From contig JAJXZK010000194.1 of assembly GCA_021780095.1 (NCBI GenBank), positions 1 to 7,044 of the forward strand: 7,044 nucleotides of DNA. The letters are read 5' to 3'. This DNA comes from Acidobacteriota bacterium (lineage in GTDB: Bacteria; Acidobacteriota; Terriglobia; Terriglobales; Acidobacteriaceae). Both the position numbers and the translations under genes were made by a program. The notes below the pieces were generated by a model. It worked only from the letters and a program-made list of their open reading frames with translations. It did not search any database and was not told the DNA's origin. Positions 1 to 5,936 of the stretch are shown piece by piece; the stretch's first letter is position 1, and each line of letters begins with the position of its first letter.

Positions 1-1850
1 ATGCGTGGTGGAACGGCGGATAGGGTCAATCTCCTGCAGCAGCTGTCCGATGACTTCCTGCAGGAGGGCGTCGTTGCCGCTGACGGCGCGGTCTCGAGTC
101 AGGATGTCATCCAAAAACAAAATCGCCGGGGCTGAGGCGCGCACGCGCTCAAAGAGATTCTTGACGCGGTTGGCACTTTGCCCGAGGAAGTTCGCTTTGA
201 GATCAGCCGTCAAGGCGGCGACAAACGACAGCCCGCTTTCGTTGGCAAGCGTCCGCGCGATTTGTGTTTTGCCGGTTCCCGGTGGACCGCTGAGAAGAAT
301 TCCTGTGGGGATGGAAACGCCGCGCACCTGCCAGGCCTCCACGTTGCGAAGCAGCGCGAAGAGGGTCTGGAGTTTCTCTTCCGTTTGCCGGTCGAGGACG
401 AGCGTCTGCCAGGTGGCATCCTTGTCCACCTGCGTATTGCCGGCCAGGCGCATCGACTGAATGGCAGCATAAAAATGCCGCGCTTCGATCACGCCCGGAT
501 AGGCCACAGAAACAACTTTCATCGCGAGCATGGCCAGGTCGCGGCCGGACATGCCAATGGTGCGCGCTTGAATGTCTGCCGGTAGTTCGCCATGCACATT
601 GAGCGCCGCCAGCTCGTTCTCGAGAATCTCCATGCGCGCCTGCTCCTGCGGTAAGCAGATTTCTATCTGGCTGCCAAAGCGAGACAGAATGGCATCGTCG
701 AGCATCTCCCGGCGATTGGTGGCGGCAATCACCCAGACACCTTCCTCCTTTCCGTCCCACTGCGACAAGAATGTTTGGACCAGTTGCAGAGCGACCGCAT
801 CGGTTTCCGCTGCGCCGCGCTTGCCGAAGATGCTTTCGCATTCATCAAGAAACAAGATTGCCGGTTTGTTGGCGCGGACTTGCTTCCATAGCTCCGCCAC
901 CAATTGCGCGCTTTGTCCGAGGTGCGGATGGTTCAGCTCTGCGATGGTGGGATGGAAGAAGCGGTGGTTGCCGAGCACCTCCGCCAGCGTGGTTGCCAGA
1001 AATGTCTTGCCGGTGCCGGGAGCGCCTTGCAGCAGGATCGCTCGCGGGCAGGTCAATTTTCCATCGAGAAACAGATCGACCTGCTGCATCAGTTCAAGCT
1101 TCTGCATCTCGGGCAGAGCGATCTTCTTCCATGCCGTCTGCGCAACCGTGGATTGCTGCTGGCGGGCGCGCAATTCCCGCAGTCTATTTTCTAAGGATCG
1201 CCGTCGCTGCTCGATCTCGACCAGGCGGCGAAACTCTCCCATCGTCGGTTGCAGAAAAGAACTTCGTTCCGCGAAGACCTCGGAGTACACGCTTTGCGCT
1301 TTGCATGTCTTGCCGTCTTTTCTTGGATTGGGCAGCGGGCAGAACCCCTGCGCGCGGGCTTGCAGATTCCCCAGGGCTGGATAAACCCAGATAGCGCTGG
1401 GAGTGGCTGCGAAGTCGCGAGTGGCTGCATAGTCGATCGCTAGAAAGGGCGCGATGTGTTTGATGCGGGCCTGGTCGAGACACCGTACTCGGGTCTCATT
1501 GTCGTTTGCAAAACACGTTGGCAGCGTGCGGACCTGCTCCGGATATTCCGCGTTGCCGGATGGGCCGATCCGGATCTGCATGCGCACACGGCATCGACTA
1601 AGGACAAAGCGCCGCAGTTTGCGGGCGACGGAAAAACTGCGGAGGATGCCATCGGGATGGTAGAGAAGAATGCGCCCGGTGGCGCGGCGCACGCATTGCC
1701 GGAGATAGCTGGCCAGGACATGCATGGCCCTGCGCTCGAGCTCTGGAAGGGAGCGGCCGTTGAGGGCAGCTCTTTGAGTTCGGTTTGCGCGGCGAGGATT
1801 TGCTCGCGAAGATGCTGCTCCTGATGGCGCCAGTATTCGGGCCAAAGCAT
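1..1850 (-). CDS. Tandem AAA+ ATPase, 3' end outside window, apparent frameshift near its 5' end
   Basis: An unbroken minus-strand frame runs from about 1764 to base 1 and continues past the window. It encodes an N-terminal region of about 150 residues that I do not recognise, a charged coiled-coil-like segment (around 1150-1240, with EIEQRRRSLENRLRELRARQ), and two AAA+ domains. Domain 1 has Walker A GAPGTGKT (1003-1026), Walker B ILFLDE (841-858), sensor-1 AATN (715-726) and a LSRF segment in the arginine-finger region. Domain 2 has Walker A GPPGTGKT (265-288) and Walker B ILFLDD (106-123), with Asp replacing the usual Glu; its end is cut off. The best start is ATG at 1850 (AAAGGA at 1857-1862, 6-base spacing), which begins MLWPEYWRHQEQHLREQ but is in a different frame, so a -1 shift is needed near 1735-1775. 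An alternative start is ATG at 1725. About 616 residues are visible. Such proteins are ATP-driven remodelling machines in general; the substrate here is unknown. It is probably co-transcribed with the two small ORFs upstream. Confidence 0.85.
1735..1775 (-). other. Apparent -1 frameshift in the AAA ATPase gene
   Basis: Upstream of this stretch, the frame from ATG 1850 gives a protein-like amphipathic sequence (HLREQILAAQTELKELPS). After it, that frame turns into low-complexity Ser/Ala/Pro-rich sequence and stops at 1440. The neighbouring frame picks up with NGRSLPELERRAMHVLASYL and then runs through both AAA domains. Adding one base at about 1761-1762 would join them as ELKELPS-x-NGRSLPELERR. 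I see no slippery heptamer, so a sequencing or assembly error or a real mutation is likelier than programmed shifting. A start at 1725 in the main frame would avoid the need for a shift. Confidence 0.6.
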
Positions 1851-1856
1851 AGAAAG

Positions 1857-1862
1857 TCCTTT
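1857..1862 (-). promoter_or_regulatory. Ribosome binding site for the AAA ATPase start at 1850
   Basis: AAAGGA on the minus strand lies 6 bases before ATG 1850. It supports 1850 as the true start even though that frame is broken about 30 codons later. Confidence 0.55.
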
Positions 1863-1974
1863 CAAGAAGAAATGGATTTGGGTTGCGACGGATTGTTTGC
1901 GTTGATTGCGAAGGGAAGGCAGGGGGGCGGGATGGAATGGAAGGCAGATTTGCGTTCGCATCAAAAGCGCGTTT

Positions 1975-2205
1975 TTACCGGTGCTCAGGGAAGCGGTCGA
2001 TGCGGCCGATGAGTCTTTCGCGATGACGGTTGGATTCGTGGAGCGACGCGTCAATCGCGAACAGACGTTGTTCGATCTTCTCAAGCGGACGCTGCACGAT
2101 CTGCTCCATTCTGTCCAGGATGTACTGCAGCGCATAGACAGCAGCAAGGACTGCAATCAGACCCAGGGGCCAGAGAGTGGCTACGACAAGTTGGGTATCG
2201 GTCAT
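1975..2205 (-). CDS. Small single-pass membrane protein of unknown function
   Basis: This 76-residue ORF begins MTDTQLVVATLWPLG. Residues about 6-28 form one hydrophobic helix (LVVATLWPLGLIAVLAAVYA), followed by a charged, probably helical or coiled tail (RMEQIVQRPLEKIEQRLF, then HESNRHRERLIGRIDRF). The likely topology is a short N-terminus, one membrane segment and a C-terminal helix, probably cytoplasmic. The start at 2205 was chosen because GAGGA lies 11 bases before it and because the membrane segment follows at once; in-frame ATGs at 2217 and 2277 and a TTG at 2301 would lengthen the N-terminus by 4 to 32 residues but have worse sites. The gene lies 124 bases upstream of the AAA ATPase in the same direction, so it may anchor or recruit that ATPase at the membrane; this is inference. 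I recognise no family. Confidence 0.6.
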   Translation of the reverse strand: MTDTQLVVATLWPLGLIAVLAAVYALQYILDRMEQIVQRPLEKIEQRLFAIDASLHESNRHRERLIGRIDRFPEHR

Positions 2206-2297
2206 GGAAAAGTTCATCCTCGGAAATGGGGTGAAGAGTTCGGTGGTAGTGGAAGGCAGGGTGTTTGCTGCTGCCATGGAAATTTGTGGGGAAGGGA

Positions 2298-2555
2298 TCA
2301 AGTGTTGAGACGATCTGCCGCATCACGAAACAGCAACGGCAACAAGGTGGGCGGCAAGGGTTCGGCAGCCAGGGGTAGTCCGAGGAGGCCGATAAGGTCG
2401 CGCGTGAGCTCTCGCGCCTGGCGACTAGCCGCTGAGTCAACGGAAATGCATAGCCGGCAATATTGAAATTCCAGCTCTGCCGCATACGCGAACACCGTCA
2501 TGCCAGGAGACGGGTTCACAGGCTCGCTGCCCAGCAGACGCAGCCAGACGAACAT
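2298..2555 (-). CDS. Small hypothetical protein, start uncertain
   Basis: An open minus-strand frame gives an 85-residue protein from ATG 2555 (MFVWLRLLGSEPVNP). It has a short hydrophobic N-terminus, a middle with two cysteines (EFQYCRLCISVDSAASRQAR) and a Leu/Pro-rich C-terminus (LIGLLGLPLAAEPLPPTLLP). An in-frame TTG at 2570 would add five residues. The strong Shine-Dalgarno upstream (2585-2591) instead fits ATG 2577, one frame away, which gives only a 46-residue ORF ending at 2437. So either this gene has a second one-base shift near its start, it starts at 2570 or 2555, or the 46-residue ORF is real. The stop at 2298 is 92 bases before the membrane-protein start and in the same direction, consistent with a leftward operon. 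No family is recognised. Confidence 0.4.
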   Translation of the reverse strand: MFVWLRLLGSEPVNPSPGMTVFAYAAELEFQYCRLCISVDSAASRQARELTRDLIGLLGLPLAAEPLPPTLLPLLFRDAADRLNT

Positions 2556-2584
2556 CCACAGGAAGTTCAAACACCATGGAAAGT

Positions 2585-2591
2585 TCCTCCT
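2585..2591 (-). promoter_or_regulatory. Strong Shine-Dalgarno at the head of the leftward unit
   Basis: AGGAGGA on the minus strand is followed by 7 bases and ATG 2577. This is the best ribosome site in the left half and marks real translation initiation here. Reading from 2577 begins MVFELPVDVRLAASGQ and ends after 46 codons at 2437, whereas the longer protein-like frame is offset by one base. Confidence 0.6.
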
Positions 2592-2633
2592 GGTTGTGGT
2601 TGGGGGTGATTCAGAAACTATACGGAGCAGGAT

Positions 2634-2662
2634 GATAGATTCTTGCGGCCGACGGATGTCAA
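2634..2662 (-). promoter_or_regulatory. Candidate sigma-70 promoter for the leftward small ORF/AAA unit
   Basis: A perfect -35 TTGACA (2662-2657, minus strand) is followed after 17 bases by TCTATC (2639-2634), a weak -10; TATCAT at 19-base spacing is an alternative. It lies about 45-60 bases before the AGGAGGA site. The -10 is poor, so this is only a candidate. Confidence 0.3.
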
Positions 2663-2784
2663 TGTGGTTCGGAATGTACCGATGTCGGGCCGATGCGGAA
2701 TTACTTATTGCCGAGAAGGATGGACGATGCCGCGAAAAAGAAGGTGCGATCGCTGCCCGCACGGGTGCCCGCGGACGGCCGTAG

Positions 2785-2864
2785 CTGGCCTCCAAATTTG
2801 TCAGCAGGCATTTGGATTTTTTGAAAGTCTAGAAATTGTGCGACGCGCGCGACTGGCCTCCAAA
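2785..2864. repeat. 12-bp direct repeat CTGGCCTCCAAA, two copies
   Basis: CTGGCCTCCAAA occurs at 2785-2796 and 2853-2864, with starts 68 bases apart. Both copies lie in the non-coding stretch between the ROK gene and the leftward unit. It could be a pair of protein-binding sites or chance. Confidence 0.5.
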
Positions 2865-2913
2865 ATCGACGTTTCGGAGGTTCGGCTCGTGCAACCAACG
2901 CATTCCGTCAGGT

Positions 2914-4218
2914 TTATCGAGTGTAACCACCCTCTCGCTTTGGAGCGGGGTGCCCGGTTGAGAATAGACAATCAAGAATGTTTTCTGCAATCAATCTCGA
3001 GGCCCCTAAAGCGCCCGCTTCGCTGCCTAATGGGGAAACCCTTAGTTGAACTTCGTTCGCGGATTTTTCCAGGGACCGTTGTTTGATGATGCGCCGCAGC
3101 GGGTCGGAGAGAAGTTGAGGCACGTCACGAAACAGCGCACCTCCGAAGATCATGACTCGAGGATTCAGAAGATTGACCAGATCCGCCAGTCCGATTGCAA
3201 TGTAGGAAGCAGCTTTCTGCAAGACCCGGAAGGCGAGACTGTCATTCTCCGCCGCTGCCTGAGCGATCAGTTCGATGCTGATCTTATCTAAATCTCCGGC
3301 GGCAAGGTCTCGTATTTTTGAATCAATGCCCTGTTCAATGGCGGTTCGCACAGCCTGAATAATCGCGGCACAGGAAGCCACCGTTTCCAGACATCCGTTG
3401 TTGCCGCAGGAACACAGCGGGCCATTTTCATCGACAGTAATGTGACCGAACTCGCCCGCTCTGCCACCCGCACCGCGGTAGAGTTTGCCGTCGAGGAAAA
3501 TCCCGGCACCTATTCCCATGCCGACATCGATATAGAGAAAGTCGTTCAGATCTCTACCTAGACCAAAGCATTTTTCCGCAGTCGTCGTAGTACGGACACT
3601 ATCTTCGAGCAGGCAGGGGATTTGGAACTCATTGTGAAAAATGTCTCTGAGAGGAACATTTTTCCACTCTGCCATTTGCCCCGGGCGGGGATAGGAAAGG
3701 ACAAGGCCTGCGTCGCTATCGATGACCCCGGAATGGGCAATGCCGATTCCCTTAATCGCGGTTGGAGATAGTGTGGAATGTTCGATGACCTGGCGGATGG
3801 ATTGGAAGGTTTTTTCCAAGACTAGCTCGCGCCCTTGCCCCATTTCGGTTCGGGTCTGAAACTTCTCGAGAATATTTCCGTTGATGTCGGTGATGACGAT
3901 GCGCAGGTAGAAAGAACCGAGATCGACTCCGACCAAGTAAGCCGCATCCTTGCGGATCTCAAGCGGAACGGGTCTGCGGCCGAGATGGGAACGGGTCGGC
4001 TCGGATTCGACGACAAGTCCTTTCATCATGAGACGCTGAACGATTGCAGTGATGGAGGCTGGGCTGAGCCCGGCCTGGCGCGCCAGCTCAAGGCGGGAAT
4101 TATTCACTCCGGAATGAATCAAGCGAAGGATTGCAAGTTCTCTCTGCTCCAACTTGCCCGACACATCTGGGGTGCGCGCCGAATCTATCGTTTCCGTGCT
4201 CTTGTTCAATTCACTCAT
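2914..4218 (-). CDS. ROK-family transcriptional regulator (NagC/XylR/Mlc type)
   Basis: This complete 434-residue protein has the usual ROK-repressor layout. A winged helix-turn-helix spans about residues 24-75 (HTH near SRLELARQAGLSPASITAIV, 41-60), followed by a sugar-kinase-like ROK domain from about 95 to 412. Visible ROK motifs are the phosphate-1 loop VGVDLG (96-101), ending DLGSFY instead of the kinase DxGGT; Glu205-Asp206 (LLEDSVRT) at the sugar-binding/catalytic position; phosphate-2 GMGIGAGI (233-240); and the zinc motif, H259 in EFGH followed by C269, C271 and C276 (CSCGNNGC). FGGA (358-361) is the adenosine-loop remnant. The damaged phosphate-1 motif argues for a sugar-sensing DNA-binding protein and against a kinase. 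The gene is divergent from the aminotransferase operon, and the inverted repeat at 4468-4486 is its most likely operator. The effector is unknown; a sugar or sugar phosphate is expected for the family. Confidence 0.93.
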   Translation of the reverse strand: MSELNKSTETIDSARTPDVSGKLEQRELAILRLIHSGVNNSRLELARQAGLSPASITAIVQRLMMKGLVVESEPTRSHLGRRPVPLEIRKDAAYLVGVDLGSFYLRIVITDINGNILEKFQTRTEMGQGRELVLEKTFQSIRQVIEHSTLSPTAIKGIGIAHSGVIDSDAGLVLSYPRPGQMAEWKNVPLRDIFHNEFQIPCLLEDSVRTTTTAEKCFGLGRDLNDFLYIDVGMGIGAGIFLDGKLYRGAGGRAGEFGHITVDENGPLCSCGNNGCLETVASCAAIIQAVRTAIEQGIDSKIRDLAAGDLDKISIELIAQAAAENDSLAFRVLQKAASYIAIGLADLVNLLNPRVMIFGGALFRDVPQLLSDPLRRIIKQRSLEKSANEVQLRVSPLGSEAGALGASRLIAENILDCLFSTGHPAPKREGGYTR

Positions 4219-4245
4219 GTAGTCTCGTTCCCAATAGTCCCTTGC

Positions 4246-4251
4246 ATTTTA
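4246..4251 (-). promoter_or_regulatory. Candidate -10 element of the ROK gene
   Basis: TAAAAT on the minus strand lies 27 bases before the ROK start codon at 4218. No good -35 sits 16-18 bases upstream, so it is a weak candidate. Confidence 0.25.
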
Positions 4252-4466
4252 GCTCGAGTGCTCGTCACTGACCCACGGCCGCGGCGAGGCCTGCCACACA
4301 AGTCTTCGCAAAATCGCGGGTGGAGGAGGAACTTCGTCTTCATCTAAACCCAAACGACCACACACTTCTCTCTGCCCAGGCAGGCCGAGCAGATCCCTCC
4401 CGGCACCCAGAGGGGAAGCTATCTGGGACTTTCGCGGCTCGAGAGGGGTAAGATGGGAATACTTAT

Positions 4467-4496
4467 TTGATATATGAACTATATCACCAAAATTAT
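4467..4496 (+). promoter_or_regulatory. Candidate promoter of the aminotransferase operon
   Basis: TTGATA (4467-4472, five of six matches to the -35 consensus) is followed 18 bases later by AATTAT (4491-4496, four of six to the -10), in an AT-rich stretch. It is interlocked with the inverted repeat at 4468-4486. The transcript would start near 4503 and carry a leader of about 75 bases before 4581. Confidence 0.4.
4468..4486. promoter_or_regulatory. Palindromic operator candidate TGATATA-N5-TATATCA
   Basis: A perfect inverted repeat, with 7-base arms TGATATA (4468-4474) and TATATCA (4480-4486) and spacer TGAAC, is centred at 4477. The size and symmetry fit a dimeric winged-HTH repressor. It lies 95 bases before the likely aminotransferase start and overlaps the candidate -35 and spacer, so binding would block transcription. 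The adjacent ROK protein is the obvious candidate binder; that link is inference. Confidence 0.65.
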
Positions 4497-4523
4497 TCGC
4501 TTAGTCTCTGCATTTAATTGACA

Positions 4524-4529
4524 TAAGGA
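4524..4529 (+). promoter_or_regulatory. Shine-Dalgarno TAAGGA placed for ATG 4537
   Basis: TAAGGA (4524-4529) lies 7 bases before ATG 4537, a good spacing, but only 3 bases before ATG 4533, which is in the aminotransferase frame. It therefore favours starting the short leader ORF over the longest aminotransferase form. Confidence 0.5.
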
Positions 4530-4536
4530 AGTATGT

Positions 4537-4584
4537 ATGCAATCATCTCCCGAGAAATGGAGTCACATGGGAAGGCAGAAATGA
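4537..4584 (+). CDS. Putative 15-residue leader peptide coupled to the aminotransferase
   Basis: ATG 4537 opens a 15-codon ORF, MQSSPEKWSHMGRQK, ending at TGA 4582-4584. The stop overlaps ATG 4581 of the aminotransferase as ATGA, the classic arrangement for translational coupling. The upstream TAAGGA is ideally spaced. The peptide has no run of one amino acid that would suggest an attenuator. It could be a chance ORF if the aminotransferase really starts at 4533. Confidence 0.35.
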   Translation: MQSSPEKWSHMGRQK

Positions 4585-5897
4585 GTGCAAAAGCTACATC
4601 ATCGGAGCAGGACAAATTGGCAATTAACGGCGGAGCCCCAGTGCGCGAGGAGCCCCTCCCGTTAGAGTTCCCCGGAATCCATCATATGGATGAAGAGGAG
4701 ATTAACGCTGCGCTGCGAGTCTTGCGGAGTCGTTCTCCTTTTCGCTATTACGGTGTTGATCTGCAGGGGGAAGTAAAGGCGTTTGAGACTGAATTTGCCA
4801 AGTTTTTGGGAATTTCCTACTGCCTTGCAGTCAATAGCGGTACAGGCGCACTAATTACCGCTCTTGCTGCGCTCGGTGTCGGACCGGGTCAAGAAGTCAT
4901 TATCCCGGCCTACATGTGGGTTTCCGTAGTGGCGGCTGTCGTCAATCTTGGAGCCATTCCAGTGCTGGCCGATATCGACGACACATTCTGTCTGGATCCA
5001 GCCGCCTTGGAGGCTGCGATCACGCCGCGAACCACGGGTGTAATCGCCGTTCATATGAGCGGAGCGCCGGCGGATGTTGCAGCCATCCAGAATGTAGTCA
5101 AGAGCCATGGGTTGTTTCTGCTGGAAGACTGCGCACAATGTGCGGGCGGCAGCGTAGATGGCAAGAAGGTGGGGACCTTCGGCGACATGGCTATCTTCAG
5201 TTTTCAAATGAACAAGAACATGACCAGTGGAGAAGGTGGATGCGTCGTTACCAACGATACGCGACTCTATAATCGTGCGGTCGCCGTTCACGACACTGGC
5301 TATGCGCGCGATTCCGATGGACGTGCAATGTTCGACAACCTGGAACTATGTCTCTGGGGACGCGGCTACCGCATGGATGAGATACGGGCGTCGATTCTGA
5401 GAGTCCAGTTGAAAAAGCTGCCAGCGGTCATCTCGCGCATGCACGACAGCAAATACCGGATTCGCACAGCGCTCGGGCAACATTCTGTGATTCGTCACCG
5501 CAGGATTGTTGATCCGGACGGCGATACGGGATGCTTTCTGCTCACGACGTTCCAGTCGCCGGAGGCTGCCCAACAGATCAACCGCGCCTTACGTGCGGAG
5601 GGAATTGTCACGCTGGCCCAGGGCGTGAACAACATCGTCATGACGCAGTGGGGACTCCACATTTACTACAACATCCCAAGCCTGGTGCATAAGACCGGCG
5701 TCGACAAACGAAACTCCCCATGGTCTCTGGCGGAAAACAAGGATTCGCACACGAAATATGGCAAAGGGACCTGCCCGGTTGCCGACAGCCTGTTTGAGCG
5801 AACCATCCTGCTGGCCATTCCATCCTGTTTGACGGATCGCGACGAGCACGACATCATCCACGCTTTCAAGAAAGTCTTGACCGGCTTTGGAGACTGA
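4581..5897 (+). CDS. DegT/DnrJ/EryC1/StrS-family PLP-dependent sugar aminotransferase
   Basis: This protein is 438 residues from ATG 4581. It opens with DKLAINGGAPVR, typical of one branch of the family. Fold-type I PLP motifs are present (numbered from 4581): NSGTGAL (85-91, phosphate binding), EDCAQCAGG (182-190; Asp183 pairs with the PLP ring nitrogen), and FSFQMNKNMTSGEGG (206-220) with the Schiff-base Lys212. The family transfers an amino group, usually from glutamate or glutamine, to a keto-sugar or keto-cyclitol in the cytoplasm; a few members instead make AHBA. The substrate cannot be told here. I chose 4581 because GGAAGG lies 5 bases upstream; in-frame ATGs at 4533 (454 residues) and 4557 are alternatives, but the TAAGGA site is too close to 4533. 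It is first in an operon with the oxidoreductase 39 bases downstream and is probably repressed by the divergent ROK protein. Confidence 0.92.
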   Translation: MSAKATSSEQDKLAINGGAPVREEPLPLEFPGIHHMDEEEINAALRVLRSRSPFRYYGVDLQGEVKAFETEFAKFLGISYCLAVNSGTGALITALAALGVGPGQEVIIPAYMWVSVVAAVVNLGAIPVLADIDDTFCLDPAALEAAITPRTTGVIAVHMSGAPADVAAIQNVVKSHGLFLLEDCAQCAGGSVDGKKVGTFGDMAIFSFQMNKNMTSGEGGCVVTNDTRLYNRAVAVHDTGYARDSDGRAMFDNLELCLWGRGYRMDEIRASILRVQLKKLPAVISRMHDSKYRIRTALGQHSVIRHRRIVDPDGDTGCFLLTTFQSPEAAQQINRALRAEGIVTLAQGVNNIVMTQWGLHIYYNIPSLVHKTGVDKRNSPWSLAENKDSHTKYGKGTCPVADSLFERTILLAIPSCLTDRDEHDIIHAFKKVLTGFGD

Positions 5898-5936
5898 GTT
5901 CCACGCACAGCGCTGACGATCGACAAAGGGAGATAT

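Larger units (their letters stand above)
2578..2913. other. 336-base region without a convincing gene
   Basis: This stretch lies between the stop of the ROK gene and the first ribosome site of the leftward unit. It holds a perfect TTGACA on the minus strand (2657-2662), a 12-bp direct repeat (2785 and 2853), and short ORFs on both strands that lack ribosome sites and family motifs. I found no clear hairpin with a T-run to end ROK transcription, so read-through into the leftward unit is possible. Confidence 0.5.
4219..4532. other. 314-base divergent intergenic regulatory region
   Basis: This region separates the leftward ROK gene from the rightward aminotransferase operon. The part near ROK (about 4255-4440) is GC-rich, with only short imperfect inverted repeats such as TGCCCAGGCA. 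The part near the aminotransferase (about 4455-4530) is sharply AT-rich and carries the inverted repeat, a candidate promoter and the Shine-Dalgarno. No gene is seen on either strand. Confidence 0.75.

Noticed and set aside
5..460. Plus-strand ORF of 151 codons at the left edge
   Set aside because: Its LPVPGGP segment is the antisense reading of the GPPGTGKT Walker A on the minus strand, so it is a shadow of the second AAA domain.
572..1384. Long plus-strand ORF of 270 codons opposite the AAA ATPase
   Set aside because: It is antisense to the AAA frame; the minus strand carries both Walker motifs, sensor-1 and the coiled coil, while this ORF is Ser/Arg/Cys-rich with no domain and no ribosome site.
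1440..2156. Minus-strand ORF of 238 codons
   Set aside because: Only its stretch from ATG 1850 to about 1760 looks like protein; the earlier part overlaps the membrane-protein gene in another frame and the later part is the out-of-frame shadow of the AAA gene.
2755..2782. GC-rich stretch GCCCGCACGGGTGCCCGC as a terminator hairpin after ROK
   Set aside because: It folds only into a four-base-pair arm with a two-base loop and has no T-run properly placed on the minus strand.
2701..2898. Minus-strand ORF of 65 codons just after the ROK gene
   Set aside because: It uses a TTG start, has no clear ribosome site, and has no motif or protein-like pattern.
4518..4523. TTGACA as a -35 box for the aminotransferase
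   Set aside because: It is a perfect hexamer, but a matching -10 would fall inside the leader and start region and the transcript would begin past the ribosome sites.
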